64,000 nt of DNA from Echinometra lucunter (lineage: Eukaryota; Echinodermata; Echinoidea; Camarodonta; Echinometridae): the NCBI GenBank assembly GCA_029962745.1, contig CM057153.1:5575855-5639854 (forward strand), in the 5' to 3' direction. Below, one piece after another: positions 25,101 to 35,650 of the stretch. Position 1 is the stretch's first letter. Every line of letters begins with the position of its first letter. A model generated the notes under the pieces. That model was given only the letters and a program-made list of their open reading frames with translations, made no database searches and was not told the DNA's origin. A program made the translations under genes and the position numbers.

Positions 25101-28100
25101 TTTGGAATGAAAAAGTGTAAGTTAGACGCAAACGGCGATTTTATTATCCTTCGTCTCACGAGACAATCACTAAGAGGACCACTTTGCTTGAATTTGAAAA
25201 TGCCGTTATGTGCCTCCCGCAGCGTGATACGCCAATACACACAGTACGGTAAGGTGAGTCATACGCGCATGCGCACTCCTTATGTCTATTCTGTGCAACC
25301 GACCCTCGTATATTTTTCAAACATTGGCTCACATTTTTAATATTTAAAAATACTTCCTGTGGATATTAAACTTTGAAGCTTTCAGACTGGTATTTTTACA
25401 CTATAACCCTTATGTTTATCCCATTTTCAAGTAACAAAACAAGATTTTTTTAAAATCATAACAATGTTAGCCAATGCCTTTAAATGAATAAAAAGAAAAT
25501 AACCCTTACATTTATCATGCCATCTTTCTCGCTGATCGATGTCAAATGCTGCGTGTCCGACAGACCGCCAACTAAAAGGCTATCCAGCGAGGCTACAGGT
25601 TTAAACTCCATCCCTTTACTGCTGGCCATGTCCATATTAGTCTTGTTCTGTACTTGGTGATTGTATTGTAAAGCAACAGGTGTCATCAAAGACGATCGCT
25701 CACTTGACAGACGATTCACTTCACATCCGACTAGTACTACTCCTCCTATAAAATGTAAGAAATATTGTGTAATACATGTATAAAGATTCATTTCAAATTC
25801 CATACATAGCTTATTCACAGCACTAGGTATATCATATATTGTACAGTCTAGCGCGCATCAACTGCAGTACGCGTTATCTGGGTGCCCACATTTCATCACT
25901 GCCGGTTTATCGTATCTACTCAAATTCTGAGGTCAACCATGACCAAGCCACAAATAATTGCCAAAATGCATTGATTTCGATTGAAAATCATGAAATTTTT
26001 AATGTTATTGTTCTTAAAATTCTATTCTTGATCAAAGATCAAAAAATTTTCAGCCATTGTGTAATCACTTTAAAATTCTGTAAGAGTTGAAGAACACACA
26101 AAAAGAGAGCAAGGAAATCTAGCAAATGAATCCTGACCAAAGTGCATTTATGGCCTCCTTCATATGAGTTGTGATTTTGAGCTAATGTCATTTCCAGTGA
26201 AGATCCTCAAATTCTATGATCTGCCTAATACTATCTGATAAACAGTTCACAACTATTTGTTAGTTTCACTAAAAAAATCCATTACCAGAATTCAAATTTG
26301 GCTCTTCCAGTATTGCAAACCTCAGGGCTATGAGACTGTGACTTCTACAGTTTTCTCTGCCAAGTTTATACACAAAATGTAGATGTAAAGTACAAAGTGT
26401 AGTGACGGATGTATACAAAACAAAATCAATAGATTTTATGATAAGTCTTTTTTGATTATTTATTTTTCTATTATTCATTCTGAAAGCACAGATCTTTCCC
26501 AAATCTATTTCCCAGGAAGCTTAATGAAATGCTGATGGGGGTAATAATTCTTCCCATGAGAATATTTTAGTTTATTTCATATATTGTATCAATTTCATGC
26601 TGTGAAAGAGCAACACACTGTCAACCTGGCATACTTATTTTTATCGATTTTTTTCTTCTTAAATGAATGGGACAGCATTTTCATAAAATATTCAACAGCT
26701 GAACAGGCAACAGCAGGACCTTTCTTATTGTAGTAGAAGTCCAGTTACTCAAGTAGCTACAAAAATAATATCTTTTCCAGCTTTGACTTGGCAACTGGTT
26801 GATTTCATGTAAAAAAAAATCCAGCAAACAAGAACATTGTCACTTAATCCACTTATTTGTGAGTGTGTATTGACAGAAAGCAACTAAAAAATAAATAGAA
26901 AAGTTACAAAACAGGTTTCAAAAGTGAATTTGAAGACTGTTTAGATTCCTTGGATATTTCTTTAGTGAAAGAAGTGGTGAAAATTTTAGAAATCTGTTTA
27001 CAGATTAATCTTTAAGGTTCTTGGGAACAATACATGTAGGCCTGTACAAATTGACCAACAAGGTGTTGTGTTTTTACCAAAAATATTTCATTCTGTCCAT
27101 ATTTCCCAATTGAAATTAGTACATGTGCATCTGCTTAATAAACTACAATAAGAACTGCACAAAAATAAATCATTCCATTCACAAGACCTAATTGAGGAGT
27201 ATACAATAACATGGTTATAAATAAAAATCAGCTGATTTTATCTCACTCTCCCAACCACTCCCTGCAATAACATTTGTATCTCATGGGAAATTATATCTCA
27301 TGAGAAGAAAAGGTGTATTGCTATCTAACTATCAGAACATTCACAATAAATTTTACATTTCAGATGAATAATTTCATTGATTGACTAAGAGGGAATAGGA
27401 GGTCAAATACATAGAGGGCGAGGCACTGGCATGTAGATATCAAAAAGGATAGATCACAATCATATACTTCAATTAGGAAAAAAAAGAGAAAAATATTCCA
27501 TTTTCATTTTCTTTTATCACCGGGGACATCAGGGGCCTGCATATTGTTTAGCTGTCAATAAAATATGGGTTGTCATGGGGACTACACTGTTGTTGGAATG
27601 CCTTAGAAACCATGAATGTGACTGCCATTTCTGATGAATGTTGACGTAATGGATCTGAGGAATATGAGGCAGAATGAGAAAGAGCTTGTCTATTTCAAAG
27701 ACGGGAACCAGAAATTGATGAGTACCAAAAAATGGCAGGGCTCCACATTAATTTTTTGGTAAGGGTTCAGGGCCCCACTTCATAAAACTTATTATCAATA
27801 ACAAGTTGCAATAACTGCTATATATTTTCTGTTATAAGCTAATGAAATCCTTGCATCTGACTGGCTGAGAGCAGATTTATCATAGAAATATGGCAGTTGT
27901 TACTAATAGCAAGTTTTATAAAATGGGGCCCAGGACTGAAATTCCATTCTCTGCTTGTATTGAGCCCTGTGCTAAAATTGTTTAATTTGGGGGGTCACGA
28001 TCTAAATTGGGGAGGCCCATGTGTCCAAGGCACCTGTTAGTGTCGAGCCTAGTGTATGGGATTCTAAATTTGCAAAAAGCAATCTTTCTCCTTCAACTAC

Positions 28101-31100
28101 CTGATAATCTCTGCAAAGGATAATTTTCAAAATTAAATTTTGGAAAATAAAATGTAAAAAATTGCAATTGATCTGAAACAGAGCAGAGTAGTGCAGCTGG
28201 CCACTTCTCTGTCCTGATGAACAGGACAATACACATACTGTACAATGTTTAAAGTTCCCTGGCATGTCTTGTAGTTGATATGATCATTATTTTCATACTT
28301 CCCAAACTGCTAAAAAGGAAGAAGGGGACTGGGCCGACAATACTTTAAACTATGACCTGTCTACAATTGGAAGATTAAACCTTTGATTTTGTCTGAATTT
28401 CTCCTCCTAGCCCTCTCCATATTCCTTCTTTACTCAGAAGAATACTTCATCAACCAATATTTCCCCCCTTCATACTATTCACACACTCCAAGCTGTTCAT
28501 ACTGCAAAATACACAAACACAAAACTTCAAAAGCGAACAAATGAACAGATCCATGAAACATGAGACAAACTGGGTGTACACTGACGCAAGTCATATCAAG
28601 TATCCGAGCACCTTCCCACAGCTTTACACAGAGATCCTCATCAGACTACAAAAATAAAGGATTCCCTCCAAAAAGTCAAGTTCAAGGTCATTGTGTAAGG
28701 TCAAGGGTCAAGCTACTATTTGGATGAGAGGCCAGGTGTTCTCGATTTCTTTCTATGATAACTCTACAAGCATAGGCACAGTTTCAACAGGGATCCCTTC
28801 TAATAAATGTGTTCAGGTTTTTTTTTTGTATTGTGTTGTGTTGTTTTGTTTGTGTTTTTCTTAGCATTTATCACTCAAATATAAATTGAGAAATTATTTT
28901 AATTTCAATATAGAGTAGGTACCGAGGGATTAAAAAAGAGAATAACAGTCATTAATTCAATTAATCTTTGACAAAAGAAGGTAGAAAAGAAGAAAAAGGA
29001 GAAGGAAAAGAAGAAAAAGGAGAAGGAAAACAAGAAAATGAAAGAGAAAAAAAGAAGAAAAAGAAGAAGAAGAAAAGCAAGGAAAAAAAAAGAAAAAGAA
29101 AAAAAGAAAAGAAAAAATAGGAGGAGGGGAGGGAAGGAGCAACCAGAGAGGGGAAAGGTGGGAGAGGACAGAAAAGGAAGAAACACAAAAAGAAGAGAAG
29201 GAAGAAAGAGAAGAAGAGAAAGAAGAATAACTGATAAAAGAAAAAGAAGAAATATTCTAAGATGACACCACAAAAACAACATCTCCAATTCCAGTTACTT
29301 ATTTACATCCAAAATACATGTATGAACGTCCACTTGTACTGTCTTATTCTCCCTTCTGTTTTTTACAAACGCACTTGCAAAGGAAGCCTGGGATTCAGAA
29401 AGTTCAAAACAATTCCTAGAGGGAAACAAAAAGTGGATCAAAACATGACGCTGAGAAATGGAGGGTAGGTGGCCATTCTGGTGATTTCAGCTAAACTAGG
29501 TTGCCATGGAAACAATCAAACTGAGTGTAAAACATAAGAACAGTCTCGAGTGTGGGCGGTAGTCTATTGACTCTGGAAGCAATACCGAAACAGTGCTAGT
29601 CATGAGAAATGTCAATTCTGAAGAAAACATTAAGCGCACAAATCAAACATGCAGACTATAGAAATAAATCAGTATTTTTCCTTAGCAAAAACATGGTAGG
29701 ATGTTACATGTAGTTTAAAGGGAAATATAAATATTATTGTCAATCTATTTTTTTATCATTATTCAATTGATTCATTTTTTGCCCTTTGACCTGAAAACAT
29801 GGTCATCCAACTGGTTTAACCTGGATATCATGATCATTATTGTCCTTTCTCTTCTTTAATTGTCTCAAATGCGCAATGCATCGTTCATCTGGCGGAGTCC
29901 TCACTGTGTGACTGAATCTGCAACTGTAATATATACTGCTGTTTCACCTACCTCTATATCATACATTCTTCTGTTTTCTTTTCTTTACTTTCCTTTTTCT
30001 TTCTTGAGGAATCCACGTCATTACAAGCATTGCTTTTTTGTGGATTTCTCTTTTCCAATATCATTTTTTTCTTTTAATACACTATGCCAAGCAGACATTT
30101 AATTTGTTTTGATGTTAATAAGAGGGAAAAATGTTTAATGTTAATTTACGATATTTCTGTTTAAAAGAAAAAAAAAATTTATGTCTTGTGTTATATTGGA
30201 AATAAAACCTGAACTTGAAAAAATTATGAAGATCACTAAAGGTTTTAATGACTTTAAAAACAACCCCATATACATGTACCAGTACTACATGTATCTTTGA
30301 TAGAACTGCAAATGGCAAACAAAAATCCAATTCATAGAAAAAATAGATGTGCATTGATCATTTACTTGGAATTTTCATTTTCTCATCCACAATTAGACTA
30401 TTATGTCTATATCATGTATCTTTCTCTCTTGACTTCTTCATCTGCTCCTTCTTTCCTCTCTTCTTTTCCCCTTTATAGGCATTGGCTAACTTTGTGAGAA
30501 GCTGATTTAAAAAATTCTCAAACTCCTTCTTTCCTCTCTTCTTTTCCCCTTTAAAGGCATTGGCTAACTTTGTGAGAAGCTGATTTAAAAAATTCTCAAA
30601 CTAAGATGAAACATGTGTATGAGTACTTGTATTTGTACTCAAAAACCCCGAAATCAATCATAATTTGGAATGAAAAAGTGTAAGTTAGACGCAAACGGCA
30701 ATTTTATTATCCTTCGTCTCACGAGGCACTCACTAAGAGGACCGCTTTGCTTGAGTTTGAAAATGCCGTTATGTGCCTCCCGCCGCGTGATACGCCAATA
30801 CACACAGTACGGTAAGGCGAGTCATACGCGCATGCGCACTCCTTATGTCTATTCTGTGCAACCGACCCTCGTATATTTTTCAAACATTGGTTCACATTTT
30901 TTATATTTAAACAAACTTCTTGTGGATATTATACTTTGAAACTTTCAGACTGGTATTTTTACACTATAACTCTTATGTTTATCCCATTTTCAAGTAACAA
31001 AACGAGTTTTTTTAAAATCATAACAATGTTAACCAATGCCTTTAATCAATGTCTTTCTTTCCATTTTCTTTTTTACTTCCTATCTTTTATTTCCTTCTTT

Positions 31101-31914
31101 TTTTCTTTTCTTTTATTGTTTTTTTTTCTCTCTTCCTCCTTCGATATTAATCATCTTCGATGTTTCTCTGTGTTTAATGCTAGTAATTATTATGAATCAT
31201 TCATTTTAATAAATGTTTATGTATATATACATATATGTTATTTCAATTACATGAATTCATTTTGTATATTTGTATAAGTTGTGTATTTTCATGTAATATG
31301 TTTCTTTTTTTACCTGGATGGCAAATTTCATCTTTTTCTTTTGGAGGAAGACAATATATATAATACTACTACTATACTACACTATACCAACATACTAAAC
31401 CCCAAAATCTTCGCAAGGTATAGTGTTACATCAGGCAAACCATTGGAGGAAAAGCAATAAAATATTCACTGTAATGCTCAAAACTATTCCTTACTCTGGC
31501 ACATTCTTTTGATACTCTACAAATCTTCCATGACTGTAATTATCATCTCATGAAAAATGGGAACATCTTCGCAGCCTGGCAGCTGATAAAATGAGGGCAC
31601 AGCACGACATACCTGGATTGACGAGAGCAGATGAGGAGGATGACGTCATCTTCTTGGATTCCTCTTCAATGTTATTGTTATTGCCATGGTGATCAGTGTT
31701 CCCGGATTCCCCATTACTGGAGTTCAATTGATCATGGCAAGCACTGTCTTTTCTCCACTCATCTCTCTTTGGTGTGCCTGGTGCTGAATGGAAGGGTGGC
31801 GACGGCTGAGGTCTGAACGATGTTGGGGTGTACTTGAAGTGGATACTGGTTGAGGGTGCTTTGTCCAAAAGGGGAGGGTCCATAGAATCCATCAGGAAAG
31901 GGGCAGGCTTACTC
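18332..31914 (-). CDS. GLIS2: GLIS2-type five-finger C2H2 Kruppel-like transcription factor (six exons, 5' end missing)
   Basis: Exons on the minus strand are 31914-31613, 25745-25510, 24576-24424, 23840-23689, 22226-22108 and 19116-18332; all five joins agree in phase, giving at least 581 codons. The N-terminal 230 or so residues are low-complexity (Ser, Pro, Asn). The five GLI-type fingers follow: [80 protein letters not shown] and [20 protein letters not shown]. Fingers 4 and 5 match GLIS2 better than GLIS1/3. The C-terminal 190 residues are Ser/Thr/Pro-rich and end in [20 protein letters not shown] plus a Ser-rich tail. Known family role: nuclear DNA-binding regulator in kidney, cilium and neural contexts. 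An ATG in the first listed exon ([11 protein letters not shown]) could be the start, but an acceptor just upstream suggests an earlier exon. Confidence 0.93.
19117..20300 (-). other. GLIS2 intron (distal part), no exon seen
   Basis: AT-rich intronic sequence. Two diverged direct copies of a block with AGATCAATACA and GTTTACATTATCC occur near 19555 and 20043. Nothing coding was recognised. Confidence 0.5.
20309..21178 (+). mobile_element. Non-autonomous element with TTTATGCCTCCGCC termini and five 151-bp internal repeats
   Basis: The left end TTTATGCCTCCGCCA (20309) is mirrored by GGCGGAGGCATAAA at 21164-21177. Between them, five tandem units of about 151 bp begin at CTTTGACCTTGTGACCCCAA, with AATCTAATCAGATCA near 20407, 20557, 20708, 20859 and 21010. 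Units alternate between two subtypes. The element ends with a GGAC tetranucleotide run at 21105-21126 and ACAACCCGAAAACATAATGC. An 18-bp palindrome (TCGACCACGCGCGGTCGA) lies just left of it at about 20276. It is inside a GLIS2 intron. Confidence 0.8.
21578..22060 (-). mobile_element. TTAA-flanked MITE, copy 3 (best preserved)
   Basis: Bounded by TTAA at 21578-21581 and 22057-22060. Inside, the ends are inverted: CCCATTTGTGAC at left and GTCATGGATGGG at right. It is in reverse orientation to copies 1 and 2 and shares their landmarks. A TTAA duplication with CCC-starting termini is the signature of piggyBac-type transposition, so this is inferred to be a piggyBac-mobilised MITE. A TTCAAG-type simple repeat at 21617-21665 lies within it. 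Confidence 0.8.
22108..22226 (-). CDS. GLIS2: GLIS2 exon with finger 2 end and finger 3
   Basis: The acceptor is TGTGTACCAG and the donor is ACAG|GTATGT. It encodes [20 protein letters not shown] then [20 protein letters not shown]. The adjacent TTAA MITE copy 3 ends only 48 bases downstream of this exon, inside the intron. Confidence 0.95.
22598..22622 (+). repeat. GA dinucleotide microsatellite
   Basis: An uninterrupted (GA)n run of about 12 units in a GLIS2 intron, followed by a purine-rich stretch to about 22690. Confidence 0.9.
23689..23840 (-). CDS. GLIS2: GLIS2 exon with finger 1 and start of finger 2
   Basis: The acceptor is CTTGCGATCAG and the donor is CCAG|GTAAAT. It encodes [20 protein letters not shown], then [20 protein letters not shown] and [13 protein letters not shown]-family finger 1 has C-x4-C spacing. 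Confidence 0.94.
24424..24576 (-). CDS. GLIS2: GLIS2 exon upstream of the fingers (51 codons)
   Basis: A phase 0/0 exon between TTTCTTTCCAAG and TTATTG|GTAATA. It encodes a polar Ser/Asp/Asn-rich stretch starting [20 protein letters not shown] and ending [10 protein letters not shown]. Found by splice sites and phase, not by homology. Confidence 0.75.
24822..24944. mobile_element. GGGCCC-terminated MITE, copy 1
   Basis: It shares CATTTCATAAAACTTGTCAT, CTTGCATCTGACTGGCTGAG and GAAATGTGGGCCCAG with the copy at 27768-27932. The left end reads AGGGCTCC. It lies in a GLIS2 intron. Confidence 0.65.
24988..25484. mobile_element. MITE with AAAGGCATTGGCTAAC termini, copy 1
   Basis: The left end TTAAAGGCATTGGCTAAC is mirrored by GTTAGCCAATGCCTTTAA at 25467-25484. 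It is about 497 bp in a GLIS2 intron. It includes an open frame of 77 codons shared with copy 2, but the copies differ mostly by amino-acid-changing substitutions, so the frame is not a gene. Confidence 0.85.
25510..25745 (-). CDS. GLIS2: GLIS2 N-terminal region exon
   Basis: The acceptor is CATTTTATAG and the donor is ATAAAT|GTAAGG. It encodes [20 protein letters not shown] through [20 protein letters not shown] to KDGMIN. Phase matches both neighbours. Confidence 0.8.
25846..27767 (-). other. GLIS2 large intron, no exon seen
   Basis: AT-rich intronic sequence without recognisable repeats or exons. Confidence 0.5.
27768..27932. mobile_element. GGGCCC-terminated MITE, copy 2
   Basis: The left end GGGCCCCACTTCATAAAACT is mirrored by AGTTTTATAAAATGGGGCCC at right. 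The termini invert over about 40 bases including TTACTAATAGCAAG. The interior has CTTGCATCTGACTGGCTGAG. It lies in the GLIS2 intron. Confidence 0.85.
27933..28974 (-). other. GLIS2 large intron, no exon seen
   Basis: No coding feature or clear repeat family was recognised in this stretch. Confidence 0.5.
28975..29252 (+). repeat. Polypurine tract, about 278 bp (A/G-rich)
   Basis: The plus strand is almost wholly A and G, with motifs such as GAAGAAAAAGGAGAAGGAAAA, and only about a dozen pyrimidines. It lies in the GLIS2 intron. Open frames on either strand (Lys/Arg-rich or Phe/Ser/Leu-rich) are composition artefacts. Confidence 0.9.
29253..30446 (-). other. GLIS2 large intron, no exon seen
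   Basis: No supported coding feature. T-rich stretches lie near 29990-30070. Confidence 0.5.
30447..31045. mobile_element. MITE with AAAGGCATTGGCTAAC termini, copy 2, with a 78-bp tandem duplication at its left end
   Basis: It matches 24988-25484 closely across its length and ends in GTTAACCAATGCCTTTAA at 31028-31045. The left 78 bases, including flanking pyrimidine-rich sequence (CTCCTTCTTTCCTCTCTTCT) and the element end, are present twice (about 30447-30524 and 30525-30602). Confidence 0.85.
31613..31914 (-). CDS. GLIS2: GLIS2 N-terminal exon (most 5' exon found)
   Basis: The donor is TCCAG|GTATGT and the probable acceptor is CTCTTCAATACAG. It encodes [20 protein letters not shown], a Pro/Ser-rich stretch, an Asn run and [10 protein letters not shown]. 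If the acceptor is real, at least one further 5' exon lies at higher coordinates. Confidence 0.75.
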
Positions 31915-33383
31915 CTGTATTGAAGAGTGATAATTAGAAACAAGGATATACAGGTGTAAGAGTAAGAAAGATAAAGGGGTAAGGAAACACTACGATAAAT
32001 TGTAACTACATGTACAATAATTATCTATTTATTATCATTAACACTGCCAAATGTACGATTTCATCTTGATAATTTTCACATTATTTAATGGAGATTTAGC
32101 CAACTTCAGAGAAATAATTCTCTGACTTTCTGTAAAAATTTAAATGAACCTGATGTTATGGCAGTAGGCTTGCCCTTTACGATGGCAATGATATGAAAAG
32201 AAAACCTGTTTCCAAGATGACAGAATCAACAAGGGTCTCATAAAAATTTAGGTTGGGTACATTACAATTGAATAAACAAAAGCTGCCCTTCAACTTGCAA
32301 TTTCTTGCTGATCCTTCCAAATCCTAACCTCTTCCACCCAGTGACGCACATTCAAACAATGACACTCACTGTCTCTACATTCAACATTCTCAATCTTCAG
32401 CCATTTAATATCAGGTCTTGAGGGGATCGCATCATATCAGATTTATTGAGGTCTACATGCAGGTCTACATGTACATGAATATCTGGTCTAAATGATTCAT
32501 CAGTTTTGGGTAGGCCTACAACATCACTGGGCTATCATGTACATATGCACCTCATTTTGTGCCTGAAACAAAATCAAACAAGTAAAGGCCTGACTAAAAT
32601 AATAATAATAATACAGAATAGTTATAATGCGCCAATTCCACATGACTAATGTGCTCAAGGTGCAATGGAGAAGAAAAACTTACACTAGAGCAAAAGTACA
32701 AGAAATAGAAAGAAGAAGAAGAAGAAAAAAAGAAGAAATAAAAAAAATCAATCCATATCTTTCTCTGTTTCTCTCTTGGAGTGAACACTGAAGGAGTGTT
32801 TCAACAAAACACAATATGCCCACAGGCTTAGGCCTGCTTGTCAGGCAATTTTTACTCATGCTCATATTCTTTTGAAATATAAGCATGACATACTGGAAAG
32901 AAGAATGGAATTTACCATACCCACATCTGCTGACATCACAATACATACTAATTGTACAGCATTATCAACTTTCTACAAATCATTTGTGTAAACATACATT
33001 CATGCATTTCTACATATTCATTCAAAATGAATGCACAGTATGAAAACACATAACGATCTTCACAGCAGACTCTATGAAATGTATGGAAAACCTCAAGTGT
33101 TCACAACCACAATTTTTTTAGGGGAACCCCTGGTGTGGGTACCTTGGGAAAAATTTTCCTCCCAAGAAAATAGGTCATCTATCAGCAACACTGAGGTGCA
33201 TTCCCATTATACCATACACAGGAGTCAGCCAAAACAATGAGAAGTGAGATTCAAGATGTTTCTTTGTAGAGATCAAACTTAACTTTGGGAGTTTTAATTT
33301 GCCTTTCTATTCTATTTAACATGCATTCATATTCATTTCATCAGAATGGCTATTCATACAATTAAAAGTCTGCATGTATTTTA
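31915..33383 (-). other. Probable GLIS2 upstream intron; diverged repeat at about 32595-32680
   Basis: No exon was identified. An ATA-type run followed by GCGCCAATTCCACATGACTA and a GCTCAAGGTGC-type motif near 32600-32665 resembles the repeat at 40940-41175. Confidence 0.4.
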
Positions 33384-34306
33384 TACCCCTTTCACGCTGC
33401 CCTCTTCATTTTTCACCGGCGAACTTCACCGGCGAACTTCTCCGCCTCGCATTCCTCACTTCACCGGCGAAAAAAAAAATGTACCCTTTCGCACTGACAT
33501 TTCTTCACCGGCGAAAGTCAATGGGTGATTGGCCCGGGCGGAAGTCCGGGGTCAATGAAGGCGCGCGCTTTTTTAATTTTCTGATTTGGAGAAGCACTCT
33601 CTCCTCCTCGGTGCTCCATTGTTCTCTTGCCTCGTTCGGCATTTCCACCGCACCACGATTATAACTATGAAAATTGTCAAGATGACGGCAAGATCTAATA
33701 AACAATTATGAAAGTTGTCAAGATGAATTGACGGCAAGATCTGGTAGTAAACAGTGTCAGTATCAGTGCTCGGCACGTGCAGAACGAAACGAAAGAAAAT
33801 TGTAAACATTACTTCTTATCTATTACAAAAAGGTAAAAAAAAAAAATAATTACAACATATTTTGGAAGTATTACGAGAAAAAAAACCCAAATTACTCTAT
33901 TTGTATATTTTAAAAAATTTTATACATGTAAAAAAGTGCTTTTTCATAAATATTGTTGGTAAAAACAAAAAAACAATATGTTCGAGGGTATCTACTTGGC
34001 CACAGTATTCAGCTGAGCTTGCAAGTAGTTGCGCGCGGAATCTCGGTGCAGGGGACTTCGGGAGAGAAAAAAATTGACCTCTGACGTCATTAAAGAGGAG
34101 AAGTTCTCCGGTTTGCTTTCATACTGGCTGTTTCACCGGCGAAGTTCGCCGGTGAAAAGTTTCACCGGCGAAGTTCTCCACCTCTAGAGGTGGAGAAGTT
34201 CGCCGGCGAACTTCACCGGTGAAGTTCTCCTGTTTACCTTTCATACTGGACACTTTCCCCTTCGCTGGCGAACTTCACCGGTGAAAAGCGCAATATGAAA
34301 GGGGTA
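33384..34306. mobile_element. Non-autonomous element with TACCCCTTTCA termini and CACCGGCGAA subterminal repeats
   Basis: TACCCCTTTCA at 33384 is mirrored by TGAAAGGGGTA ending at 34306. Many copies of TTCACCGGCGAA in both orientations sit within about 120-200 bases of each end. A 24-bp perfect palindrome occurs at 34174-34197, and a 25-bp near-perfect one (TTCACCGGCGAAGTTCGCCG plus GTGAA) near 34131. The centre has two tandem blocks containing TTGTCAAGATG and GACGGCAAGATCT (33665-33740). No transposase frame. Confidence 0.8.
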
Positions 34307-34481
34307 TTATACTATCATTCTACTTTTAAACCACTTCTCACTAAAAAAATTTTGTATGTAAGATTTAAGCCCAAATAATAAAAAAGGACTAGAAATAGAT
34401 GTTGGTCAAAATTTTAGAAATGTTATATCAAACAAATGACTGCCCAAACAGAAGATAACATATGTACAAAAAAGAAGACTT

Positions 34482-35140
34482 ATAGGCCCCATTTACACTC
34501 ACTTTCTAGAGCGCTCTAACGAAAGTGTAAACAGACAAACTGCTCCATGAAGCGCTCCTCTGGACCACTTTAAAGTGGTCCAGAAGACCACCTCGCGCTG
34601 TGGTCTTCTGGAGTGGTTCCTCACTAGAGCACTCTACAACAGAAAGAGTAAACAGAAAGTGGTCTACAATCGGAAGTGTGTTTTGCCGTTCTTAGGCCCC
34701 ATTTACACTCACTTTCTAGAGTGCTCTAGTGGGAGCGCTCTAACAGAAGTGTAAACAGACAAACTGCTCCATGAAGTGCTCCTCTGGACCACTTTAAAGA
34801 CCACCTCGCGATGCGGTCTTCAGGAGCTAGAGTGCTCTACAACCGCTCCAGTATGCCGTGTAAACAGAAAGTGGTCTACAATAATAAATGTGTGTCGCTG
34901 TTCTGCGCGAAATATCGATTGCATGTACCTGTACGCCAGTCGGGGATGGTTTGAATTCCATGCAAATTACTTGACCCACTGACCTGTGCTACCATAGGAA
35001 CAAGAGCAGTTGCTCTACACACGCTGAAGCGTTCCACGCTGGAGCACTCTATGAAGTAAAGTGTAAACAGAAGCTAAAGCGATCCCTGCTGGAGTGCTCC
35101 AGCGAGGAGTGCTCTAGAAATGTCAGTGTAAAAGTGGCCT
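34482..35140. mobile_element. MITE pair with GGCCCCATTTACACT termini
   Basis: TAGGCCCCATTTACACTCAC at 34482 is mirrored by CAGTGTAAAAGTGGCCTTA near 35122-35140. A second left end in the same orientation starts at 34694, so a left-end segment of about 212 bp is duplicated. The interior is rich in GAGCGCTC, AGAGCACTCT and CCACTTTAAAGTGG palindromes. Target duplication not resolved. Confidence 0.75.
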
Positions 35141-35650
35141 TAGATATTTTCTGAGGCTAAATGTAGGATAATGGAAACACTCACTGTCTTAGGGTCAAAG
35201 GATTTGAAATTCTCTTCTAGAGCAAGAGGCGGCACTGTTGGGGGTCTTGGCAGAGAACAATATTCCCTTTGACCTTTTGTTTGGAAGGCTTGGGTCTACC
35301 ACCACCAATTTACTTCTAATCTTTACACACTGGCAGACTCAGAGTATCTTTATGAAATGGCTAAAGGGGCATGGTGGGTTTTATTTCAGTTTACACTGTA
35401 TTATAGTACATGCATTAAAGTGATCAGAGACTATTTTTTGTGGTCTGCTTTCATGTACAAGTTCTTCTGTTGTTGATTGAGAAAAGTCTGTGATGGCAAA
35501 TCTTCAAGAAATGATTCTGACAGAGTTCCTTCATGATTGAGAGGATGACAATTACACTGTACATTTGCAGGCCTACAAGGTCTGGACCTCATTTCACGCT
35601 GTTAAAAATGTGGTCCTGGTCCCATCTACACGTACACATACATGACTTAC

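Noticed and set aside
25107..25340. 77-codon frame ([20 protein letters not shown]...) with a second copy at 30670-30939
   Set aside because: It lies within a MITE family and the two copies differ mainly by amino-acid-changing substitutions, so it does not look selected as protein.
28905..29288. 127-codon Phe/Leu/Ser-rich frame and the opposing Lys/Arg-rich frame
   Set aside because: Products of the polypurine tract.
33505..33705. Minus-strand frame with EQWSTEEERVLLQIRKLKK, resembling a SANT/Myb helix
   Set aside because: It is short, lies inside a non-autonomous element, and has no supporting domain context.
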